Shown: positions 28,775 to 39,142, numbered from the stretch's first letter. The stretch is DNA of 64,000 nucleotides from Oculatella sp. LEGE 06141 (GCF_015207605.1 NZ_JADEWO010000035.1:1-64000), one strand, 5' to 3'. Made by a program: numbers and translations. Notes: generated from the sequence alone by a model not told the origin.

Positions 28775-29248
28775 TTATGCCTCTGACGGGTTCAACTGAG
28801 CCATGACCCATGTTGTGTAGGTGCCGATGGGACTCCAGATGAGATAGGGCAACAGAAAGGCCGCTGCCTGACCAGAAACAGGCAGTACCGACAGTGCCAG
28901 GACGATCGCTACAACAAACCCTGTTGCGCCGATGACCATGCCAACGCGCAACTTGCGGGTGATCAGCATTACCGGGCTGTAGGCCACAGTAATGAGTTCC
29001 AGTAACACATAGCCTGCCATCAATAGCCAGGTTGCTGGTTCACCTGGAGCCTGTTGCCAGACTAAAGTGGCTGATACGGCACCACAGACAAAAACAACCG
29101 TCCAAATTACTGGAATCAGCTTTTCAAACGTCAGCCAACTGGGGCGTTGCAACCGTTGAAACCATTTTGCGCCACCGGGAGGGGTAATGCTACCCAACAG
29201 CGCTACCAGCAGAGTAACGCCCCCAACTACCATCCAGGGCCTAATCAT
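28775..29248 (-). CDS. TspO/MBR family protein
   Basis: 157 residues with five hydrophobic segments. The family motif appears as RPSWLTFEKLIPVIWTVVFV; the later segments are ATWLLMAGYVLLELITVAYS, VGMVIGATGFVVAIVLALSV and PYLIWSPIGTYTTWVM. TspO binds porphyrins and is involved in tetrapyrrole and stress regulation in phototrophs. It lies just beyond the terminator of the suf operon, so it probably has its own promoter. Confidence 0.85.
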   Translation of the reverse strand: MIRPWMVVGGVTLLVALLGSITPPGGAKWFQRLQRPSWLTFEKLIPVIWTVVFVCGAVSATLVWQQAPGEPATWLLMAGYVLLELITVAYSPVMLITRKLRVGMVIGATGFVVAIVLALSVLPVSGQAAAFLLPYLIWSPIGTYTTWVMAQLNPSEA

Positions 29249-29349
29249 ACACCACCACCACTCATTACCATTCGTACTAGGATTTTGTCAGCTTGAGAGG
29301 GACATTGTAATCAATCCTTGGAATGGTACCTGCGGCGCGGTTAAAGCGC

Positions 29350-29388
29350 AAAAACCTCCTTTGCATCCCGTTTTGGTTGCAAAGGAGG
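29350..29388 (-). terminator. Terminator of the ftrC-suf operon
   Basis: On the minus strand CCTCCTTTGCA (29388-29378) pairs with its complement (29365-29355) and is followed by TTTTT (29354-29350). It is about 49 bases past the sufS stop. Confidence 0.85.
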
Positions 29389-29436
29389 GGCTGAAGCCTG
29401 AGCTGTGCCTGGTTTGTTGACTGGAAGCCGGGTTGA

Positions 29437-30699
29437 TTAGAAGCCAAGGCCGCTAAAAAAGTCGATCGCTTCTTTTAAAGACGCGATAAATGTATCTATC
29501 TCCTCGCGCGTGTTGTAGAAGTAGAGACTGGCTCTGGCCGTAGACTGAGCCGCCAGATGGCGGTGTAGTGGCTGAGTGCAGTGGTGCCCCGCTCGAATTG
29601 CAATGCCCGACTGATCCAGAATGGTTGATAGGTCGTGAGGATGGACAGAACCCAGCGTAAAGGATGCTAATGCGGCTCTGCCTTCACCTGTGGCCTGGGG
29701 CAGAGGGCCGTAAAGCTGCACCTCTGGCAGCGGTTTGAGTTGCTGGAACAGGTAAGCGGTTAGTTCTGCCTCGTAGGCATGGATATTGTCCATACCAATC
29801 CCAGAGAGGTAATCGACCGCTGCACCCAGCGCGATCGCTTCTGCAATGGCTGGAGTTCCCGCTTCAAACTTGTGGGGCAGGTCAGCGTAGGTAGCGTGAT
29901 CTAAAAATACATCTGCAATCATTTCGCCACCGCCCAAAAATGGAGGCATCGATCGCATCAGGTCAAGCTTGCCATACAGAAAACCAATGCCCGTAGGAGC
30001 GCACATTTTGTGTCCAGATGCCACTAACCAATCGCAGCCGATCGCCTGGACATCAATGGGCATATGGGGAACACTCTGGCAAGCATCAACTAACACCCTT
30101 GCGCCAGACTGATGAGCCAGTGCTGTAATTTCCTGAACTGGATTGATGCAACCCAGGGTATTGGAGACATGTACGACTGAAACCAGCTTCGTTTTATCCG
30201 AAAGCAGCGACTTGAACTGCTCCAGATCAAATTCTTGAGTCTGCGTCAATTCGACGAACTTTAGTACGGCTCCTGTACGTTGAGCCAGCAGTTGCCAGGG
30301 AATTAAATTGCTGTGGTGTTCCATCACCGACAGAATAATTTCATCGCCCTGCTGCAAATTACGGGTTCCCCAGGAATACGCCACTAAGTTAATCGCTTCA
30401 CTGGCATTACGGGTAAACACAATCTCCTGCCGAGAAGCCGCATTCACAAAACCGGCAACCTTATCTCTTGCCCCCTCGTACGCATCGGTTGCCCGCGAAC
30501 TAAGGGTATGCACACCCCGGTGAACGTTGGCATTATCCTGGCGATAATAATGCTGCAACGCTTCCAGTACGGCTAACGGCTTTTGAGACGTGGCGGCGTT
30601 ATCAAGATAAACCAGGGGCTTGCCGTGAATTTCCTGGTGCAGAATGGGAAAATCAGGACGGACTTTAGCAGCGAGGGTTCTTTCCTGGGTAAGAGTCAT
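29437..30699 (-). CDS. sufS: Cysteine desulfurase SufS
   Basis: 420 residues from ATG 30699; the longer open frame to 30795 would overlap sufD by 77 bases and adds an untypical N-terminus. Provides sulfur from L-cysteine as a persulfide using PLP. Visible: [11 protein letters not shown] at the start, [13 protein letters not shown] lysine in [15 protein letters not shown], and the catalytic cysteine in [11 protein letters not shown]. It is last in the ftrC-sufBCDS operon, 19 bases after sufD. Confidence 0.96.
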   Translation of the reverse strand: MTLTQERTLAAKVRPDFPILHQEIHGKPLVYLDNAATSQKPLAVLEALQHYYRQDNANVHRGVHTLSSRATDAYEGARDKVAGFVNAASRQEIVFTRNASEAINLVAYSWGTRNLQQGDEIILSVMEHHSNLIPWQLLAQRTGAVLKFVELTQTQEFDLEQFKSLLSDKTKLVSVVHVSNTLGCINPVQEITALAHQSGARVLVDACQSVPHMPIDVQAIGCDWLVASGHKMCAPTGIGFLYGKLDLMRSMPPFLGGGEMIADVFLDHATYADLPHKFEAGTPAIAEAIALGAAVDYLSGIGMDNIHAYEAELTAYLFQQLKPLPEVQLYGPLPQATGEGRAALASFTLGSVHPHDLSTILDQSGIAIRAGHHCTQPLHRHLAAQSTARASLYFYNTREEIDTFIASLKEAIDFFSGLGF

Positions 30700-30718
30700 G
30701 GCAGCACGAGTAAGAATG

Positions 30719-32071
30719 TCAGGAAGTAGGGGGAGAAATAGATTGGGAAAGGGCTTGTTGCAGAGAGGCGATCGGAACCTGCTCAATGATTTCAAAGGCG
30801 AAGGCGTAAATCAACAGCTTACGGGCGCTGTCGGCATCAATACCGCGACTTTGCAAGTAAAAGACTTCATCGGCATCGAGCTGGCCCACGGTGGCACCAT
30901 GCGTACATTTGACGTTATCTGCCACAATTTCTAGCTGAGGTTTAGCGTCTACTCGCGCTTTGGGCGATATCAGCAAATTGCGGTTAAGCTGCCCAGCATC
31001 CGTTAACTGAGCCGCTTGCGGTACAACCACTTTACCGTTGAAAACCGCGTGCGCTTGGTCGTCTACAATGCATTTGTGCAGTTGACGGCTGGTGCCATAG
31101 GGACTGGAATAAGCGATCGTACTGTGCGTGTCTGATAGTTGCTCTCCGGCAATCATGGTTAAACTGTTGAGCGTTGTCTCGGTTTGCTCACCCAGTTGAA
31201 AAATCTCTAAATTGTGACGAGACACTTTGCCACCCATGCTGATGGTAGTGCCGATGTAGCGTGCATGTCGCGCTTGAGAGACAGCCGTTTTGCCAATGTG
31301 AAACGCATTAGACCGATCTCTTTGTACTCTGGTGTGATTGACCTGTGCGTTTTCCTCAATCCAAATTTCCGTCACTGCATTGGTGAAGTAACCTCGATCG
31401 CCAGTCACATAGTCTTCAATGAAAGTCACCTGGCTATTGGGTTCAGCCACAACCAAACAGCGAGGATGAGACAGCGTAGCCGTTTCACCCGCAGAGATAA
31501 ACAACAGTTGAATCGGGGTTTCAACGACTTGATTCTTAGGCACCCAAATGACGGCAGCATCCGTCATGCTGGCTGTGTTCAAGGTGGTAAAGACTTCCTC
31601 AGAACCAGGTTGCTGCGCTAGATAGTGGCGAAGACGAGCGGCATAGGGTTCTTCCAACTGCCCTACATTGCCGACCGTTACCGACTGCGGCAGCCCAGCG
31701 GTCGAAGAAAGCGACGGCATATATCTGCCGTTGACAAACACCAGGCAGCTTTCTGCCGTTTCTGGCAGTACGGCATTGAACCCGGCCAACGCTTCAGCAG
31801 ACAGCGCCGCCGTAGCGGCTTGAAAGCTAACTTGCAGGAGCGATGATAGATCGGTAAAGCGCCACTCTTCGTCTTTCGGCGACGGGATTGCAAGGTCTTG
31901 CAGCCGAACCGAAGCGCGATCACGCAGATCCTGCAACCAGTCACCCAAATCAGCCGATAAGTTCTGACGATCGAATTCAGAACGCTGGTTCAGCAGTGCT
32001 GCCAGATACACCTCACGCTGGGTCGTCGCCTTAGATTTTGCCAGTTGCCCCGGAGAAACTTGAATCGTCAT
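30719..32071 (-). CDS. sufD: Fe-S cluster assembly scaffold SufD
   Basis: 450 residues. Partner of SufB in the SufBC2D scaffold complex. Motifs: [14 protein letters not shown] near the N-terminus and the beta-helix core, ending with [25 protein letters not shown], which carries the conserved His of SufD. The start codon overlaps the sufC stop (TGATG at 32073-32069), implying translational coupling. An upstream GTG at 32074 is also in frame. Confidence 0.95.
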   Translation of the reverse strand: MTIQVSPGQLAKSKATTQREVYLAALLNQRSEFDRQNLSADLGDWLQDLRDRASVRLQDLAIPSPKDEEWRFTDLSSLLQVSFQAATAALSAEALAGFNAVLPETAESCLVFVNGRYMPSLSSTAGLPQSVTVGNVGQLEEPYAARLRHYLAQQPGSEEVFTTLNTASMTDAAVIWVPKNQVVETPIQLLFISAGETATLSHPRCLVVAEPNSQVTFIEDYVTGDRGYFTNAVTEIWIEENAQVNHTRVQRDRSNAFHIGKTAVSQARHARYIGTTISMGGKVSRHNLEIFQLGEQTETTLNSLTMIAGEQLSDTHSTIAYSSPYGTSRQLHKCIVDDQAHAVFNGKVVVPQAAQLTDAGQLNRNLLISPKARVDAKPQLEIVADNVKCTHGATVGQLDADEVFYLQSRGIDADSARKLLIYAFAFEIIEQVPIASLQQALSQSISPPTS

Positions 32072-32073
32072 CA
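32069..32073 (-). promoter_or_regulatory. sufC-sufD stop/start overlap (TGATG)
   Basis: The A of the sufC TGA stop is the A of the sufD ATG. This arrangement couples translation and supports equal amounts of the two subunits. Confidence 0.85.
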
Positions 32074-32859
32074 CACCCTCGCTTCAGTCGCTTCCGGTTC
32101 TGTTACCCATTCGTAGCCGCGCTCTTCTAGTTCTAGCGCCAACTCTTTACCGCCTGTCGTCACAATCCGTCCACCTTCCATGACGTGAACATAATCCGGC
32201 TGGATGTAATTCAGCAGTCGTTGATAGTGGGTAATCAAAATAACGGCGTTTTCAGGAGTGGTGAGCTGGGTTACGCCATTCGCAACAATCTTTAGCGCAT
32301 CGATATCCAGGCCAGAATCCGTTTCGTCTAAAATGGCTAACGTTGGCTCCAGCAACGCCATCTGCAAGATTTCGTTGCGCTTCTTTTCGCCACCCGAAAA
32401 CCCTTCATTGACGCTGCGGTTCAAGAAGCTGGCGTTCATCTTGACGATATCCAGCTTTTCCTGCACCAGTTCGTCAAAATCAAATGCGTCCAGTTCTTCC
32501 AGTCCTTTGTGCTTCTGGCGCGAGTTGTACGCCACCCGCAAAAAGTCGAGGTTGCTCACACCGGGAATCTCTAACGGATATTGAAACGCCAGGAAAACCC
32601 CTGTTCTAGCCCGTTCCTCTGGCTCCAACTCCAACAGGTTTTCTCCTTTAAACCGGATCTCTCCGCCTGTTACTTCGTAGCTGGGATGCCCTGCCAACAC
32701 CTTAGAGAAGGTACTTTTTCCAGAACCGTTTGGCCCCATAATGGCGTGAATTTCGCCTGCCTTGACATCAAGGCTAACCCCTTTCAGGATGGGCGTGCCT
32801 TCAACCGAGGCCGTTAAATCTTTGACGGACAGAATTACTTCGCTGTTTTCAACAATCAT
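32071..32859 (-). CDS. sufC: Fe-S assembly ATPase SufC
   Basis: 262 residues from ATG 32859; an in-frame start at 32901 adds 14 residues unlike other SufC proteins. ABC-type ATPase of the SufBC2D complex: Walker [12 protein letters not shown]-loop AFQYP, signature [14 protein letters not shown], Walker [13 protein letters not shown] and the switch His ITHYQRLL. Soluble. Lies 219 bases after sufB, with nothing between that I recognise. Confidence 0.96.
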   Translation of the reverse strand: MIVENSEVILSVKDLTASVEGTPILKGVSLDVKAGEIHAIMGPNGSGKSTFSKVLAGHPSYEVTGGEIRFKGENLLELEPEERARTGVFLAFQYPLEIPGVSNLDFLRVAYNSRQKHKGLEELDAFDFDELVQEKLDIVKMNASFLNRSVNEGFSGGEKKRNEILQMALLEPTLAILDETDSGLDIDALKIVANGVTQLTTPENAVILITHYQRLLNYIQPDYVHVMEGGRIVTTGGKELALELEERGYEWVTEPEATEARV

Positions 32860-33078
32860 CTTCAAACCCTTACTGAGAGTACAGGCATCGCTCGCCAACA
32901 AACTGCACTACTGGATCACTATTCTGTTCGTGTTGAGCAAACCAATCTCATGAACAGCGGGTGAAAAATGGGCGATCCCCCACGCAGAGGCACCACTGTC
33001 CACCCAAGTTAACCCAGGCGTTGAGCTGGAAAACCACTGACGGGTCGGGAACGTGATGCCTATCTCTGCTTGCGTCAT

Positions 33079-34515
33079 TTAACCCACGCTGCCTTCTAGT
33101 TTCAGGCTCAGGAGGCGATCGGCTTCTACAGCAAACTCCATCGGCAGTTGGTTAAACACATCCCGACAGAAGCCGCTGATCATCATCGAAACGGCATCTT
33201 CCGCCGAAATGCCGCGCTGAGCAAAGTAAAACAACTGGTCTTCCCCAATTTTGGAGGTAGACGCTTCATGCTCTACTTTGGCGCTATTATTTTGCACCTG
33301 GATGTAGGGGAAGGTATTTGCCCCAGCCGTATCCCCAATTAGCATGGAGTCGCACTGGGAGTAGTTACGAGCGCCGTCTGCTTTAGGCCCGATCTTCACT
33401 AACCCCCGGTAGCTGTTTTCCGATCGCCCTGCCGAAATCCCCTTCGACACAATGGTGCTGCGAGTATTTTTGCCAACGTGCACCATTTTAGTGCCCGTGT
33501 CGGCCTGCTGCCTGTTGTTGGTCAGCGCTACAGAGTAAAACTCACCCACAGAGTTGTCGCCCACCAGCACACAGCTTGGATATTTCCAGGTGATAGCCGA
33601 ACCCGTTTCTACCTGAGTCCAGGAAATCTTGGAGTTAACCCCCTGACACAAGCCCCGCTTGGTCACAAAGTTGTAGATGCCGCCTTTGCCGTTTTCGTCG
33701 CCAGCAAACCAGTTTTGGACAGTGGAGTATTTAATCTCCGCGTTGTCTAACGCCACCAGTTCAACCACCGCCGCATGAAGCTGGTTTGTGTCGAACATGG
33801 GAGCGGTACAGCCTTCCAGATAGCTAACGCTGCTGCCTTCCTCAGCGACGATCAGCGTCCGCTCAAACTGCCCCGAATCGCCGTTGTTGATGCGGAAGTA
33901 GGTAGACAACTCCATCGGGCAACGGGTGTTTTTCGGGATGTACACGAACGAACCATCGCTAAACACCGCAGAGTTGAGCGCTGCGTAGAAGTTATCGCCC
34001 ACTGGAACCACGCTGCCCAAGTATTTCTGGATCAAGTCCGGATACTTTTGCACCGCCTCAGAAATTGAACAGAAGATGACTCCTTCTTCGGCCAGCTTTT
34101 CTTTGAAGGTGGTGGCCACAGAGACACTGTCAAAGATGGCATCAACCGCAACATTGGTCAGCCGTTTTTGCTCAGACAACGGAATACCTAGCTTTTCAAA
34201 GGTATCCAGCAGGGTTGGGTCAACTTCATCCAGGCTGCCCAGCTTCTCCTGCTGTTTCGGCGCGGAATAGTAGACGATGTTCTGGTAATCGATCGCCGGA
34301 TAGGTTGCTCGTTGCCAGGTGGGTTCGGTCATCTTTAACCAGTGACGGTAGGCGCGAAGCCGAAACTCCAGCATAAATTCCGGCTCGTTTTTTTTAGCCG
34401 AAATGAGCCGAATTACATCTTCACTTAGCCCACGCGGAATCGCCTCTGATTCGATGTCAGTGATGAAGCCGTACTTGTAGGGTTGGTTGACTAGTGTTCT
34501 AACCGATGCCGTCAT
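33079..34515 (-). CDS. sufB: Fe-S cluster assembly scaffold SufB
   Basis: 478 residues from ATG 34515 (open to 34593; homologues start near [17 protein letters not shown]). Builds the nascent cluster with SufC and SufD. Typical blocks: LPLSEQK-like region, [22 protein letters not shown] with the conserved Cys used for persulfide transfer, SKGISAG, CDSMLIG and [17 protein letters not shown]. Same operon as ftrC, whose stop lies 96 bases upstream of this start. Confidence 0.96.
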   Translation of the reverse strand: MTASVRTLVNQPYKYGFITDIESEAIPRGLSEDVIRLISAKKNEPEFMLEFRLRAYRHWLKMTEPTWQRATYPAIDYQNIVYYSAPKQQEKLGSLDEVDPTLLDTFEKLGIPLSEQKRLTNVAVDAIFDSVSVATTFKEKLAEEGVIFCSISEAVQKYPDLIQKYLGSVVPVGDNFYAALNSAVFSDGSFVYIPKNTRCPMELSTYFRINNGDSGQFERTLIVAEEGSSVSYLEGCTAPMFDTNQLHAAVVELVALDNAEIKYSTVQNWFAGDENGKGGIYNFVTKRGLCQGVNSKISWTQVETGSAITWKYPSCVLVGDNSVGEFYSVALTNNRQQADTGTKMVHVGKNTRSTIVSKGISAGRSENSYRGLVKIGPKADGARNYSQCDSMLIGDTAGANTFPYIQVQNNSAKVEHEASTSKIGEDQLFYFAQRGISAEDAVSMMISGFCRDVFNQLPMEFAVEADRLLSLKLEGSVG

Positions 34516-34611
34516 GGTGGATAGTGTTCTCTCTGCAAGTGGGGTTTTGAATTTTAAGATTTGAGTTTTAGCTCTCGACTTAGAACCCAACACTCAAAAC
34601 TCAGCGCTGGT

Positions 34612-34974
34612 TTAATACTGACTGGTGGTTGTGCGTACCTGTTCAAAGGAAATTTCTTGCTGGTCGCCCGCAAAGTCGTTGTCTGGCGTGAGGAAGAGCA
34701 TACAGTGGCACTCCTTCCGCTCGCGCATGGGAACACAGGGGCAATTCCAGTACGCCGCTGCAACTTCTGCTGCTTTGTCTTCATAGTGGCGACAAGGACA
34801 CAGAGGCGCACCCAGTTCGTCCTTATGTTTGGCTAACCCTTCAATCACCACGGCGGTTACACCCAGATCGGCACAAAAATAAGTGCCAGTCCGTTTGGCG
34901 TAGGTTTCGGAAAAATGCCGCATTGCCTCAAGGCTTTTATCGGTGGCTTGTGTGGGTTTTTCTGGTGTTTGCAT
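34612..34974 (-). CDS. ftrC: Ferredoxin:thioredoxin reductase catalytic chain
   Basis: 120 residues with the complete cluster and disulfide motif set: CPC at 59-61, CPC at 78-80 and CHC at 89-91, spaced X16 and X8 as in plant and cyanobacterial FTR. The [4Fe-4S] enzyme passes electrons from photosynthetic ferredoxin to thioredoxin, controlling carbon metabolism by light. It is the first gene of the suf operon and shares the SufR-controlled promoter region, so an Fe-S client is expressed with its assembly machine. The variable chain ftrV is not here. Confidence 0.95.
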   Translation of the reverse strand: MQTPEKPTQATDKSLEAMRHFSETYAKRTGTYFCADLGVTAVVIEGLAKHKDELGAPLCPCRHYEDKAAEVAAAYWNCPCVPMRERKECHCMLFLTPDNDFAGDQQEISFEQVRTTTSQY

Positions 34975-35018
34975 AGGGCGACAGAACAGCCGATAACTTC
35001 TATAATCTATAATTAAAA

Positions 35019-35032
35019 CAACTTGTGTGTTG
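35019..35032. promoter_or_regulatory. SufR operator 1
   Basis: CAAC-TTGTGT-GTTG, an exact match to the CAAC-N6-GTTG inverted repeat bound by SufR. It is 45 bases upstream of the ftrC start codon. Confidence 0.8.
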
Positions 35033-35059
35033 CTTAACTTCTATTGTAGGGTACTTTAG

Positions 35060-35073
35060 CAACAAGGAAGTTG
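35060..35073. promoter_or_regulatory. SufR operator 2
   Basis: CAAC-AAGGAA-GTTG, a second exact CAAC-N6-GTTG match, 41 bases centre to centre from operator 1 (about four helical turns, same DNA face) and 73 bases before sufR. Confidence 0.8.
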
Positions 35074-35146
35074 TCAAAGTAAATTTTACATTCTTTTTTG
35101 CTCGGTTTGGTGCCCCATTCGCGGGAAATTGATTTCTGAAAAGACG

Positions 35147-35794
35147 ATGACAACTACGCAGCAACCTTCGACCAAGCAGGACATCCTGAAACATCTGTTA
35201 AAGCAAGGTCAAGCTAGCGCTCAGGAGTTGGCTGACCATCTAGAGATCAGTCCTCAGGCGATTCGACGGCACTTAAAAGATTTAGAAGATGATGGCCTGA
35301 TCGAGCATCAGGCGATCCAGGCTCGCATGGGTCGGCCACAGCATGTGTATCACCTCAGCCAGCAAGGGCGCGATCGCCTCCCGGTACGTTACGACGAGTT
35401 TGCCATTTCCCTGCTCGATACCCTGGCGGAAACGGTTGGGCGCGACCAGGTTAGCTCGATCCTGCGTAAACAATGGGAACGCAAAGCCGTTGAATATCGA
35501 GAGCAAATTGGCTCCGGTTCGTTGCAAGAGCGGGTTGCAAGTTTAGTAGAGCTACGCAAAGCCGAAGGCTATATGGCGGAGTGGTATCCGGTTGAGTCAT
35601 CCCACAATTCCACGCCTCAATTCATTGTCACTGAATACAACTGCGCGATTTCCCATATTGCGGAGTCGTTTCCTAGCGTTTGCGGGCACGAACTCGAACT
35701 GTTTGAAGCCGCGCTGCAAAACTGTACGGTCGAACGAACCCACTGGTTAGCCAACGGTGAGCATCGCTGTGGATACTTGATTAAAGCCATTTAG
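35147..35794 (+). CDS. sufR: Iron-sulfur cluster repressor SufR
   Basis: 215 residues from ATG 35147; a TTG at 35129 is in frame but unlikely. The N-terminal winged helix-turn-helix reads ASAQELADHLEISPQAIRRHL. The C-terminal cysteine set is complete: C-X12-C-X13-C-X14-C (YNCAIS...SVCGHE...QNCTVE...HRCGYL). SufR with a 4Fe-4S cluster represses sufBCDS; cluster loss under iron or oxidative stress derepresses. It is divergent from ftrC-sufBCDS across the two operators, so it also controls itself. Confidence 0.95.
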   Translation: MTTTQQPSTKQDILKHLLKQGQASAQELADHLEISPQAIRRHLKDLEDDGLIEHQAIQARMGRPQHVYHLSQQGRDRLPVRYDEFAISLLDTLAETVGRDQVSSILRKQWERKAVEYREQIGSGSLQERVASLVELRKAEGYMAEWYPVESSHNSTPQFIVTEYNCAISHIAESFPSVCGHELELFEAALQNCTVERTHWLANGEHRCGYLIKAI

Positions 35795-35826
35795 AAACTG
35801 CTGAACTCATCCGTACTCATCTGTTT

Positions 35827-36252
35827 ATGATGTCTGAATCTCAAGACCCCAATCAGTTTTTAACGCCCGAAGAATCTGCTGAGGTAGACAAAGCGTTATT
35901 AACGGCGCGCGAGCGCTTTTCAACACGGGTCGCTATTTATTGTTTGCGATCGCTCAAACAAATTTCGCAAGCCCAAAGTGTACCGATCGCCACCATTACC
36001 GATCAGCAAATTGCCGATTGGATCGAGCAAGATGAAAGCATTCAGCAGCCGGCACAGGGCTTGGAAGCCAGCGACTCATTTAAGGGCTTCTTTACCCGGT
36101 TAGTGCTATCAGCCTTGAAACCACTGAAGCAAATTGCGGCAGAAGCTGACGCTGAGATTGAAACGCTAACCCCCTCTCAGGTGATTGCCTGGTTTGAAAA
36201 AGACGCAAAAGCCCGAATTGAGCGAGGAAACGGCGCTGCTTTTCCGTCCTAA
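35827..36252 (+). CDS. Conserved hypothetical protein, cyanobacterial
   Basis: 141 residues, acidic, helical, no membrane segment. It has an internal near-duplication: a helix beginning STRVAIYCLRSLKQISQAQ with IATITDQQIADWIEQDE is echoed by FTRLVLSALKPLKQIAAEA with IETLTPSQVIAWFEKDA. So the protein is two copies of a roughly 45-residue unit. Function unknown. It begins 32 bases after sufR on the same strand and may be cotranscribed. Confidence 0.75.
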   Translation: MMSESQDPNQFLTPEESAEVDKALLTARERFSTRVAIYCLRSLKQISQAQSVPIATITDQQIADWIEQDESIQQPAQGLEASDSFKGFFTRLVLSALKPLKQIAAEADAEIETLTPSQVIAWFEKDAKARIERGNGAAFPS

Positions 36253-36293
36253 GTTGAGCATTAGTGGTTCAGCATCGGTTCAGTGAGCGCGGT

Positions 36294-38324
36294 TCAAGTT
36301 GCCATCGGTTGAGCCATTGACTGCACCGAGGCTTCAGTGTGTTCGGCAAACTGAATAATATCCTGACGTGGATCGGCATAGGTGACTCGCACATCAAGGC
36401 GATCGCCCGGTTCAATCGGACGAGTAAAGCGCATGGCCAGTTCTAAGCCCAAATCTTCTAGCAGCACCAGCCCCAGGTTTTCGTGCTCTCGCAACCAGCG
36501 CAGCATCAGCGCGTGCCAGGGCTGCTCTGCATGTCGCCGCAAATACTCCAACCCCCAGTAACGATTCGTTTGGCGCTCCACCAGAGTTGCCTCATAGGCC
36601 GTACTGCTCACCGTCTGCAACAGTTCCTTAATTTCGCTGGCCGAGAAAGGCAGCGGCTCCCCTCGCAGATGTGCTTTAAGCTGAAAATGAGCCAGCAGGT
36701 CTGCATAGCGCCGAATTGGAGAAGTGACCTGGGTGTAGGTATCTAACCCCAAACTGGCGTGGCGAGTGGGCGTAATGCTAATCTCACTGCGGGGCATACA
36801 CCGACGAATGGCACAATAACGAACTGGCCCTGCCGGAAGCAGCATCAGCTCATCGTCAGACGGCAGCTCCGGCTGAGACTGCCCTCGATATGGAAACGGT
36901 AGCTCGTGCGCCTGACCGTACCGACCAGCGACTTCACCCGCTAAAATCATTAGCTCGGCAACCAGCCGCCGCGACGACGAATCATCTAAAACTTGAATCG
37001 TAATTTCATCGTCTCGAACTTTGATCGAAGACTCTGGCATGTGAATGCTGATTGCGCCCTGCGACCGCCGCCAGCTCACCCGCCGCTTTGCCCATGTGTC
37101 GAGGGCGGCTAGTTCTGGCTCTGCCTGAACGCCCAGCTCCAAAATTTCATCCACGTCTTCGTAAGTCAGGCGGTAGGTAGGTTTAACCAGACTGGCATGA
37201 ACCGAAAAATCGTCTACAGCGCCCGCTTCAGTTAACACCACACCAAAGCTCAGCGCCGAACAAACCTGCCCCTGCTTAAGGCTCATTGGCCCAGTTGCCA
37301 GCTCAGGCGGAAACATCGGAATCATTCCCGTGGGCAGGTACAGCGTCGTACAGCGTCGCCGTGCTTCTAAATCAAGGTCGTCTCCCGGCACTAACCAACG
37401 GGTTGGGTCAGCAATGTGAATCCAGAGCCGTTGTCTGCCGTCTTCCAAGGTTTCAACACTCAACCCGTCGTCAATCTCGCAGGTACTCTCATCATCAATG
37501 GTGTAGAGCTTCAGATGAGTCAGGTCTAAACGGTTGGGGTCGGGGTCGGGTGGCGGAGTTGCTAAGCAGGAATGAGCCATTTCGAGTACCCTACTGGAAA
37601 ATTGCATGGGAACCTGACTGCGCCGCAAGAACAAATTCTCGTGAAGGCTCCAGACTTTAAGATCCACCAAAAGCTGAAAAGCGGCCTGAGCTGTTTCGGG
37701 TCGCCCCAAGGCCGATAACGTTTCCAGAGCGGGCGCTCGATGATTGGTTTCTTCGCCTAAGGCCGCAAATCGTTCTAGGGCTTCTAAGCGGGAACGATCG
37801 CTACTTTGCCATTCTAGCGGCTCTCCTGCTAATGCTTGTTGCAACCGGGACAGGAAGCCCTGCCACTCTTGCTGCCGCTGAGCCTCTACATCAGACTGAT
37901 GCTTTAGTTCTAAAACCTGAGCCGCAGAACGGGGTTCGTAGCGATCGCCCTTCTGCTTAAAGTAAAACTTGTCTTCAGACAGCAAACAATGGGCTGCATA
38001 ACACAGGGGAGGGCTTTGATCCGAAAAGAGCAGAAGCGCCATCGCTTCGGGATCAACGGGTTCGCTGTCTTCAACCAGCAGTTCCCAGGCCACTTCCAGG
38101 CTAGACGGATCAAGATAGGACTGCACCTCTTGCAAAAAGGCCGCGATCCCACCCGGTTTGTACCCCTGACCTTTGACCTCATAGGTGACCTGTCGAGGAT
38201 GCAGGGTGTGAGATTGCCCTCGCTCATCCACAACAATCCAGTGCTTTTTGCCTTCTGGCCGTTCGGCCACCGCAAGACGGCGATCGCCATGTAGCCGAAA
38301 TTCAACTAAGGTTCCCTTTTCCAT
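36294..38324 (-). CDS. RNB-domain exoribonuclease (RNase II/R family)
   Basis: 676 residues. 3'-to-5' single-strand exoribonuclease. The catalytic block is YTIDDESTCEIDDGLSVE with the metal-binding aspartates, then WIHIADPTRWLVPG and the TSPIRRYADLLAHFQLKAHL tail motif. The C-terminal part (about 590-665) is an S1-like RNA-binding fold. Cold-shock domains are weak at the N-terminus. Cyanobacteria usually have one or two such genes (rnb/vacB and zam); I do not assign which. It follows rpmG and rpsR on the same strand, linking RNA turnover with ribosomal proteins. Confidence 0.9.
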   Translation of the reverse strand: MEKGTLVEFRLHGDRRLAVAERPEGKKHWIVVDERGQSHTLHPRQVTYEVKGQGYKPGGIAAFLQEVQSYLDPSSLEVAWELLVEDSEPVDPEAMALLLFSDQSPPLCYAAHCLLSEDKFYFKQKGDRYEPRSAAQVLELKHQSDVEAQRQQEWQGFLSRLQQALAGEPLEWQSSDRSRLEALERFAALGEETNHRAPALETLSALGRPETAQAAFQLLVDLKVWSLHENLFLRRSQVPMQFSSRVLEMAHSCLATPPPDPDPNRLDLTHLKLYTIDDESTCEIDDGLSVETLEDGRQRLWIHIADPTRWLVPGDDLDLEARRRCTTLYLPTGMIPMFPPELATGPMSLKQGQVCSALSFGVVLTEAGAVDDFSVHASLVKPTYRLTYEDVDEILELGVQAEPELAALDTWAKRRVSWRRSQGAISIHMPESSIKVRDDEITIQVLDDSSSRRLVAELMILAGEVAGRYGQAHELPFPYRGQSQPELPSDDELMLLPAGPVRYCAIRRCMPRSEISITPTRHASLGLDTYTQVTSPIRRYADLLAHFQLKAHLRGEPLPFSASEIKELLQTVSSTAYEATLVERQTNRYWGLEYLRRHAEQPWHALMLRWLREHENLGLVLLEDLGLELAMRFTRPIEPGDRLDVRVTYADPRQDIIQFAEHTEASVQSMAQPMAT

Positions 38325-38528
38325 GAGGTATTGAGGGTCAGGTCAAGTTGCAGGTCACTCGCATTTAAAAGCAACGGAAGCAGGAGACGGGTTGAAGTTC
38401 TTTAAACGGATTGCGCGTAGAACTACAACTGACTACCTGCTTTACACGTGCTGAATGGTTCTGGATAAAACAGAACGATTCGCGGCATCTACCTACAACC
38501 GTAGAGTGTACCACCCGTAGTGAACGCT

Positions 38529-38744
38529 CTACCCTTCTTGGTTAATAAAGGGCAACAGTGCCAAAATTCGGGCGCGTTTAATGGCTACAGTTAAATCGTG
38601 CTGCTGCTTAGAGGTTAAACCTGTGATGCGGCGAGGAAGAATTTTGCCCCGTTCGGTTACAAATTTACGCAGGAGATCGACGTCTTTGTAGTCGATCGGA
38701 TCACCCGGCTTGATTGGAGAAACGCGACGGCGGTAGTAAGTCAT
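38529..38744 (-). CDS. rpsR: 30S ribosomal protein S18
   Basis: 71 residues, normal length. Typical sequence: [41 protein letters not shown] and the C-terminal [12 protein letters not shown]. Binds the platform of the small subunit next to S6. It follows rpmG on the same strand. Confidence 0.97.
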   Translation of the reverse strand: MTYYRRRVSPIKPGDPIDYKDVDLLRKFVTERGKILPRRITGLTSKQQHDLTVAIKRARILALLPFINQEG

Positions 38745-38906
38745 GGTATTTGGATAACAACGAGTTGTGAGCGATGAAATTGAAGAGATTAACTGAATCG
38801 TTGTAAAGAACGCCTGTGATGGGTTGCGGTCGTTGCTCTGAACAAGTCAGGATGTCTGAACAGGTCAGGGCGACAGACTTATAGCCCAACGTTCTATACT
38901 CTCTGC

Positions 38907-39095
38907 CTACTTAATTTCTTTGTGAACCGTGTGCTTGTTGCAGTGCGTACAGAACTTTTTCAGTTCTAGCCGTGCTGTTGTATTGCGACGGTTTTTGGTC
39001 GTGGTGTAGCGAGATACACCCGGCGATCGCTTAGCAAGATTAGTGCGGCACTCAGTGCACTCTAGCGTAATGATGATTCGGACGCCCTTAGCCAT
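38907..39095 (-). CDS. rpmG: 50S ribosomal protein L33
   Basis: 62 residues with both zinc-ribbon pairs intact (LECTECRTN and FCTHCNKH), so this is the zinc-binding form. The full start is [16 protein letters not shown]. It heads the rpmG-rpsR-ribonuclease strand group. Confidence 0.97.
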   Translation of the reverse strand: MAKGVRIIITLECTECRTNLAKRSPGVSRYTTTKNRRNTTARLELKKFCTHCNKHTVHKEIK

Positions 39096-39142
39096 AATTC
39101 TACGAAGTTTAGTTGCAGCAGACGAATTGACACAAATTTCAA

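Noticed and set aside
38701-38889. 62-codon minus-strand ORF overlapping rpsR
   Set aside because: It overlaps the start of rpsR in another frame and has no family features.
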